Below are positions 58,100 to 64,000 of a stretch of 64,000 nt of DNA, piece after piece. Source of the stretch: Tyto alba. Its lineage: Eukaryota; Chordata; Aves; Strigiformes; Tytonidae. The stretch lies in NCBI RefSeq assembly GCF_018691265.1, contig NW_024881279.1, positions 5,361,243 through 5,425,242 of the forward strand, given 5' to 3'. The notes beneath the pieces were generated by a model. It did no database searches. It saw only the letters and a program-made list of their open reading frames with translations, and was not told the origin of the DNA. Each line of letters begins with the position of its first letter. Position 1 is the stretch's first letter. A program made the translations under genes and the position numbers.

Positions 58100-61000
58100 T
58101 ACTTTCCTTACCCACACGAGTGAGATATACCCAAACCCAGCCCACCTGGCATCAGCCAAGGGAGCATCTTTTGTATAACACTGCGTTTAATGCTCATCTT
58201 TTTTGTGAACAAGGGAAGGAAGAGGTGTGGTGGGTGTGCAGGTGCTTTTTGTGTAGAAAAGTCTGGATTCCCACTAAAACCTACCTTGCTTTCAGGATCA
58301 CAGAAATGACTCCACCGTACGAACGGATACTCATGTTTTACATCACAGAACTCTCCAGTTTGCCACAATTTAACACATTATCATGAAACAATGAGAAGGG
58401 CTTCAACAGTTTGTTATCCAAGGTATAAATTAAATCAGGAAACAGAAAGATGTTAAATTCAGAGACTAAGTTGCTCTTTTTCTTCAGAAAACAATAAAAT
58501 AAGTCCACACTGCATATAGATGATTGCCCATTAATTTACCTAATTTGTGTAGCCCTCCAGGGACCTGTTACAGGTATCTTGTTAGAACTTCTGATGTCCC
58601 TGATGTGACAGTCCAGCTTGTCAACTGCCAAATCCTGCAGACATCACTTTGCAGCCTTGAGAGACCATCACCTTTAAGGGATGCAGAGTTTATCCCAAAC
58701 CATTCTCTAAAATACATGGGCCAGCTTCAGACCCCCAGCTCTTCGCTGCAATCCCACTGAGACAAGTGGGGCAGACCCAGGTCTCTCTTTTGTCTACCTT
58801 AGCCTTGCAATTATTCTAAGATGTTATAAATCATGATTATTTCTGTTTATGCCGTTAAATATCTCCATGATTTATTTTCTAAGCATGGGGCTTCTGATGC
58901 CAAAAATGAAGAAGAATCAGCTCTGCTGGGACAAGAGGACTCTGGTGGCACTGCCAGGAGAGGCTGAGGGATAACCACCTCATATGCAGAGGGACGTGCA
59001 GCATGAGAGGACAATCTGGGACAACACTATCCTCTGGGAAATGTATAGTTTCCGCCTCTCTCTTCCTCTGGAGAAGAGCTCTGGGGAAAAAGCTCAGCGA
59101 TGGCAGTTTTAGCAGATGCCCTCAATAAAGGTTTCTGAGGACAACCTGGAGCAGCCGTCCAGTTTTCCTCCATAAAAGGAGGAGAAGGAAAGAGAAATTC
59201 CTGCATCCTCTTCCCTGGATGAATGGAGGAATTGGCTACAAGACTTGAAGACCTCAGCAGAAAGTGCCTAAAAACTCAGGTCTGGAGAAGTACTCAGAAA
59301 TGGGGCCCCCAACCTTGGGCTACTCTTCACTGGGACCCAAATTAAAAACAGAAGTGTCGCTTCCCCCAAAACTGGCCTTAAAAAGTGGGAGAAACAGCTG
59401 GTGTTACCTCATCTAAGGACTTGCAGGTGAGGAGGCTCACAGTGCCTTTGAGCTTGGCAAGAACACAGCGAACCATTTTTGATAAACAGTATGGATAAAA
59501 TTAATGAGCTTTCACACAAGTATTTGTTGTTGGCCGCATTTAAAGATTCATCCTTTCCATGTTACCTATTTTAATGCACATACATCAAACGTTCTTTAGA
59601 TGCATAATATCATATGTCTCCAGGGATAATAACTGGGGAGACTGTTTTTTCAATGCAAGTAAATGGTGTTGCTTATCTGCCTGCATTATGTCAAATGGAC
59701 CATAAATTAATTAAACTGATGAGGTTTGCAACAAGCTGTTTATCTGTATGAACCTGCCTTCACAGTGACCAGGTTTGGTCTGTTAAAGCCCTGAGACGCA
59801 TGTTGGAGTTGCATGGTGATTTTTCCTGATATTCTTCATCCAATTAAACCAGTTTTGAGATGGAAACCCAGGATTGATTTGGACAAAATTCTCAGGTAAC
59901 ACACACCTGCCAGAAGGAGCTGTTGGGGAGAGCTGTAGACTACCTGGTGTAGAAAGGGAGCAGAGGGCAGAAAGTTTTTAATATAAAAAAACATGAAAAG
60001 CAAATGGGAAGCGAATAAAAAGCTTTGGCCACATGATGGCATCCTCGTCCGTGGCAGGGCACGGCCGTGTGCCGCTCACTGAGGCTGCCAGGCAATCTCT
60101 TTGCGTCTTGTTTCATTCAACTCTGAGTCCAGGTTTGCTGCCAGACCAGCACACACTCCCTTCCCAACAGCAGCCCCACACTGGGCAGCGTGCAGGTGAT
60201 TTTGGGGTGACCCTGCCCGGCAGCGTGGGAGGCAAGCCATGGATGCACTTGTTAATCAGTGTATCACTCCGTTAGCATTCCTAGACAAACCACGAGTGAG
60301 GCAAAGCAACGCCAGGCTGGAGCACGAGGGTTTTGAGGGTGACAAGGAGGGACAGAGCAGCAGGGTTGGGATATGCAGCTTTTGGGGCACAGGACTTTGT
60401 GGTACGGTTGTACCCATTGCTGTGATTGATCACAGCAGATCCCTGCACACAGAGCCTGATAAATAATTTAGTCTTTCTTTTGAAGTAGTGAGTGGTTGTG
60501 TCACCAAGGAAAGAGGTCCAGTGGTGGGGTTGGGTGACACTGCGGGGGGTCAGCCCCATGTCTCGAAGATGAGGAATGGTGATTACAATTTATGCACACA
60601 GAGACTTGACAGGTCTGTGTCTTGTGAACGACCTTCTTCATGATATATTAAATGCATTAATTTTTAGAGATGACATCAGTATCATTATCCACTGACAGAA
60701 ATTAGGATTTCTAAGGAATCCTCTTTGGGGACCCGGTGATGGGAGTTTAGAACAGTGCCTTGCCTGGCAGGCAAACAGCCATACATACAGCTGATTCAAA
60801 TCCCTTGTATGGGGCATTGTTTGCCTGCATTGGTGATTTTGTCCTTGAATTACACAAAAGAAAAATCCCTCATGTCAACAGAGTTCAGGATACGGACCTG
60901 CTCCTCTGTCAGTGCTGTGGCCGTAGTGGGAGAAGCTATCTGCTTAACAGCTTGTTCACAGATGCTCACAGAGGCCCACATTTCTAAGATAAATGCAGTA

Positions 61001-64000
61001 AATCCTAAAACTGGTAAAAAATTAGAAGGGAGACCAGAAGGACCAGGGTTATCTATTTCTATGCTTTTCTTGCCTGGAATATGAAAGCATAATCAGACCT
61101 GTCATGCTTCAAGTAAGTCTGTAACTGCTTGACTTTCATGTCACTGGTGGTGTTCCAGCTTTTACAACACCCTGTATTACTTAACGAGATGCTGGCTGTG
61201 TAGCCGTTTTTACCGGTTTATACATAATGTAATGCTATGGAAGGAAAAAAAGGTAACAGCAGCTTATTTCCCCATTAAAAAAAAAAAAAAAAAAAAAAAA
61301 AAGACAAACAGGAACCAATTTCCCAGTCAAAAGCTATTTTTCTGCCCTGACCTGGAGGAAAGTCTTTGGTGCTGGGAGAAGCTTCATGATGCCCACAGGG
61401 CCTGAGGTGGGAGCAGGCTGGGGCTGCCCTTTGGCCAGGGGGCAAGGAGGGGGGCCACCTCCCCTCCCTGTTTCTGCATCCCCGATTCAGAAATGTCCTT
61501 GACATTAATAATGTCCTCGAATTCTTCTCCCAGGCAGGGTGCATCTGGCACCCCGAGCAGGAGCTCACCCCCAGCGGTTTCAGCCCCTGCTGAAGCCCTG
61601 TCTGTGATGGCTCCCGGCCAAGCCCAGATTTTTTCACACCTCAGGAATCCCTGCCTGCCATGTCCACACCTTGGGGGACGGCAAGATCACAGTTCCCATA
61701 TTGGTTTCTTTTTTTCTGGTGTACTCAGACAGAGGAGTAGGTGACGTCTTTTCAGGCATTAAGATATGTATCTCCTCAGTTCATCTGAGGTTCTTTGTTC
61801 TGTTACAATAGGGATTTCTGTCCTAGATATTGCATTTGTGTAAGCCAAGACTAATGCCTCTCTTGTACTGGTGAAGAAAAAGGTAAAGTGTAGAGTCAGA
61901 AGAAATAGTGAGATCAAAGGATACAAGTGTGAAGAAGTTCAAGTTGCTAAACTGAACATAAACTGCACAAGAACAATTTCCCTTCTCTAAAGCCATTTTC
62001 TTCCTATATGTGCTTCTCTAGTGATGCATAGACTGATCATTGCCAACTTAACTAAATAGTACCTAAAGTATCCTTCCAGAGATAGGCTCCAAAAGGAATT
62101 AAGCCATGCAGTGAGGGGAAATTTAAGTAGTTACACTGATTTTCAAAGCAGTTTTCCTAAACTAGAATCCGCGACAGCTCCAGTATCAGACACTGGGGGA
62201 ACAACCAACCTATTAAGAGCCATACATGTAGCAGAAGGAAAGTAGCTTTTTAAGGGGGTCTCAGAGGTCCCATATGAGGTTTCACTGTAAGATACAAAAT
62301 GCTGGATACAACAAGAAACCCTTTCTTAGTATAAGTGAAATACTAAGGCTATTGGACTGTAGAACACCAAATTTCTGAAAAGAATATGTAGGTCCTCTTG
62401 AGTAATGGATAAAGCAATGTATTTGGGAAAAAAAAAAGCAACTTCGAAAGAAAAAAAGCAATTTGGAGAAACAAGAACCTTGCAGCTGGGGAAGCACAGG
62501 CTGAGACTGCCCTGCTGCCAACACCCGGTGCTTCAAGACTGGCACCCACATGGCCTCTCTGGCTGTAAGAGCACCAGGACTTACATAGCTCATCTTCATG
62601 GATTGGACCGGCTCATGATCTATTCCCCCATGTTTCAAAACATTCTAGCACTAATGTAGCCTACTTTACACATAGTATAGAAAATCCTGCCAACTCTTAT
62701 GGAAGAGGGCCAGCCTGTTCTTACTCATGCAACTAGGTGTGAACCAGTATCTGTGCTTATCTCGTTATTAAACTGTCATTACCATGTTTCAATCAAGCAG
62801 TCTGCAGGTGGTTTTTCGATGCTTTCAACATGAAAAACAAGTCGCAATGCAGGTTTGGCTGGTGGAGGGCTCTAACGCAGCCATGGAGCGAATGCCTTGT
62901 GCTGTCTGTCTGTCCTGCATGTTCAGCCTTCCTCTGCATGCTGTGCTGAGAGGGAAATCCAGCACCTAGGGTCATCTCACAGTGGGACAAGCAAGGAAGG
63001 GTGAGTGGACTTATGATCTGAGAGCTCTGCAATGTGTCTTTCCCGGTGTGAAAGCAGTCAGGCCCACAAAAGAGGATGCGAAAATGAGAGCAATGACATC
63101 AGGAAAACCTTAAAATACAAGAAAACTGGTGATCTTTGTGGACGGTTCCCACTTTCTTCTGCTTAGTTCTGGAGACTGTTGGTTGTGAGATGCATTTGCA
63201 ATATGTGCAACACCCAGCATGGTTGCATGTTGCTGTCAGGGCCTTTTGCTTTTAGATGCCTCAGCTCTTGCTAAATATCACTGCAACGTGGAAAGCTTGG
63301 CTCCCCTGCTAGAAAACCCAGGAAAGCTTTGGTGACTGTGTCATTGCATGAAACAAAGATGACTTGCAGCTCTGAAGGTCCCTCTCAAGTGGGCTTCCCC
63401 ATCTCACAGCTCCTGAGCACCACTAGTTTTGGTTAGTTAGTTTAAATTGTTTCAAATTAATTAAAACTCTTCTGAAAGTAATGGGAGCTCCATTACCTAC
63501 AGAAGCTAACAGGAGTCCTGAGGACATCCTGTGATCCATCTGCTAGGACAGAGCAGAGCATGGGGCTATTGTGAGGTGCCACTGCTGTCTTCAAGCTGGC
63601 ACATGGAAAGTTTCCTATGTTCATCTGGATTTTACACCTTTCTGTCATAAGCAATCTTGCTATTACTATGCTATGGTTTACCCTTTTGTGGAGGAATTAG
63701 AATGAATCTATTTTCCTTTATTTTTACACTAGCATATGTCATCTTTATCTAAAAGAAAGGAAAAAAAATACTCCATGCTACCTTATCTCTGGAAAATGAA
63801 ACTATCAATAGCATCTCTTCATTTGTGGTTTTGCAAGCCCTTACATACTGATCAGTGTATACAGCAAATGTAAAACAAACTAATACATTATCTTGGTGGT
63901 CTTCTTCTACAGGGAATCCTTTTTCCTATGTTAAAACATAACCCAAACTGTACAAAGTTTCTTGGAAACACTAAGGTGGGATGCAAATTCTTTCACGACA
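58100..64000. other. Downstream DNA with no confident gene
   Basis: The stretch is AT-rich with short open frames on both strands. I looked for a signal-peptide exon and closely spaced cysteine exons on the minus strand that would complete an IL-9-like gene and found none I trust. A frame at 60755-61084 and one at 58524-58760 (both plus strand) are open but unrecognised. The far end (63.4-64 kb) is plain AT-rich DNA. Confidence 0.5.
61277..61302. repeat. Poly(A) tract, 26 bp
   Basis: An A run directly after CCCATT, so that ATTAAA overlaps its start. I see no retroposed gene upstream of it, and treat it as a simple repeat. Confidence 0.95.

Noticed and set aside
61277..61302. Poly(A) run after ATTAAA as the tail of a processed pseudogene
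   Set aside because: No recognisable coding or exon-junction sequence and no target-site duplication was seen upstream.
1..64000. CRISPR arrays, bacterial operons, rRNA or tRNA genes, viral elements
   Set aside because: The DNA is vertebrate with spliced genes. I saw no regularly spaced palindromic repeats, no cloverleaf-like A-box/B-box pair I could defend, and no recognisable retroviral gag, pol or env.

Overview
The window is vertebrate genomic DNA, most likely from a bird. A seven-exon gene reads as SLC25A48 throughout, with GT-AG introns. One of its introns carries the 3' end of a CR1 LINE, recognisable by the CCCTTCCAA motif followed by ATTCTATG repeats. Other interspersed repeats are scarce, as expected in a compact avian genome. 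Most of the window is non-coding: AT-rich stretches, short CpG patches and simple repeats.

Layout on the + strand. 1-24.2 kb: no gene I can support; one CpG-rich patch near 7 kb and a few weak exon-like windows. 24.2-26.9 kb: the 3' end of an unrecognised multi-exon gene. It has two well-bounded coding exons (148 and 95 codons), a probable short terminal exon with a stop, and a poly(A) signal. Its protein repeats a [Y/H]-[L/F]-P-[Y/H]-Y-R-T motif three times. I looked for its upstream exons and found none I could defend. 27-44 kb: intergenic, with A-rich tracts, a homeodomain-site-rich AT block near 31 kb and a 33-bp tandem repeat just before the next promoter.

44.2-57.3 kb: the complete SLC25A48 gene, encoding a 306-residue mitochondrial SLC25 carrier (the family member reported to carry choline into mitochondria). 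It starts in a CpG island. The last 240 bp before the ATG are a G/C minisatellite built on GGGGACCCCC; its 3' half has an exact 19-bp period, and seven units match the NF-kB consensus GGGRNNYYCC. A poly(A) signal follows 60 bp after the stop.

57.3-64 kb: no confident gene. Two open segments on the minus strand directly behind SLC25A48 show short collinear similarity to the last two exons of interleukin-9, the gene that lies tail-to-tail with SLC25A48 in human. I report this as a candidate, not an established gene.

The two things most worth following up are the unidentified YRT-repeat gene and the kB-like minisatellite at the SLC25A48 promoter.
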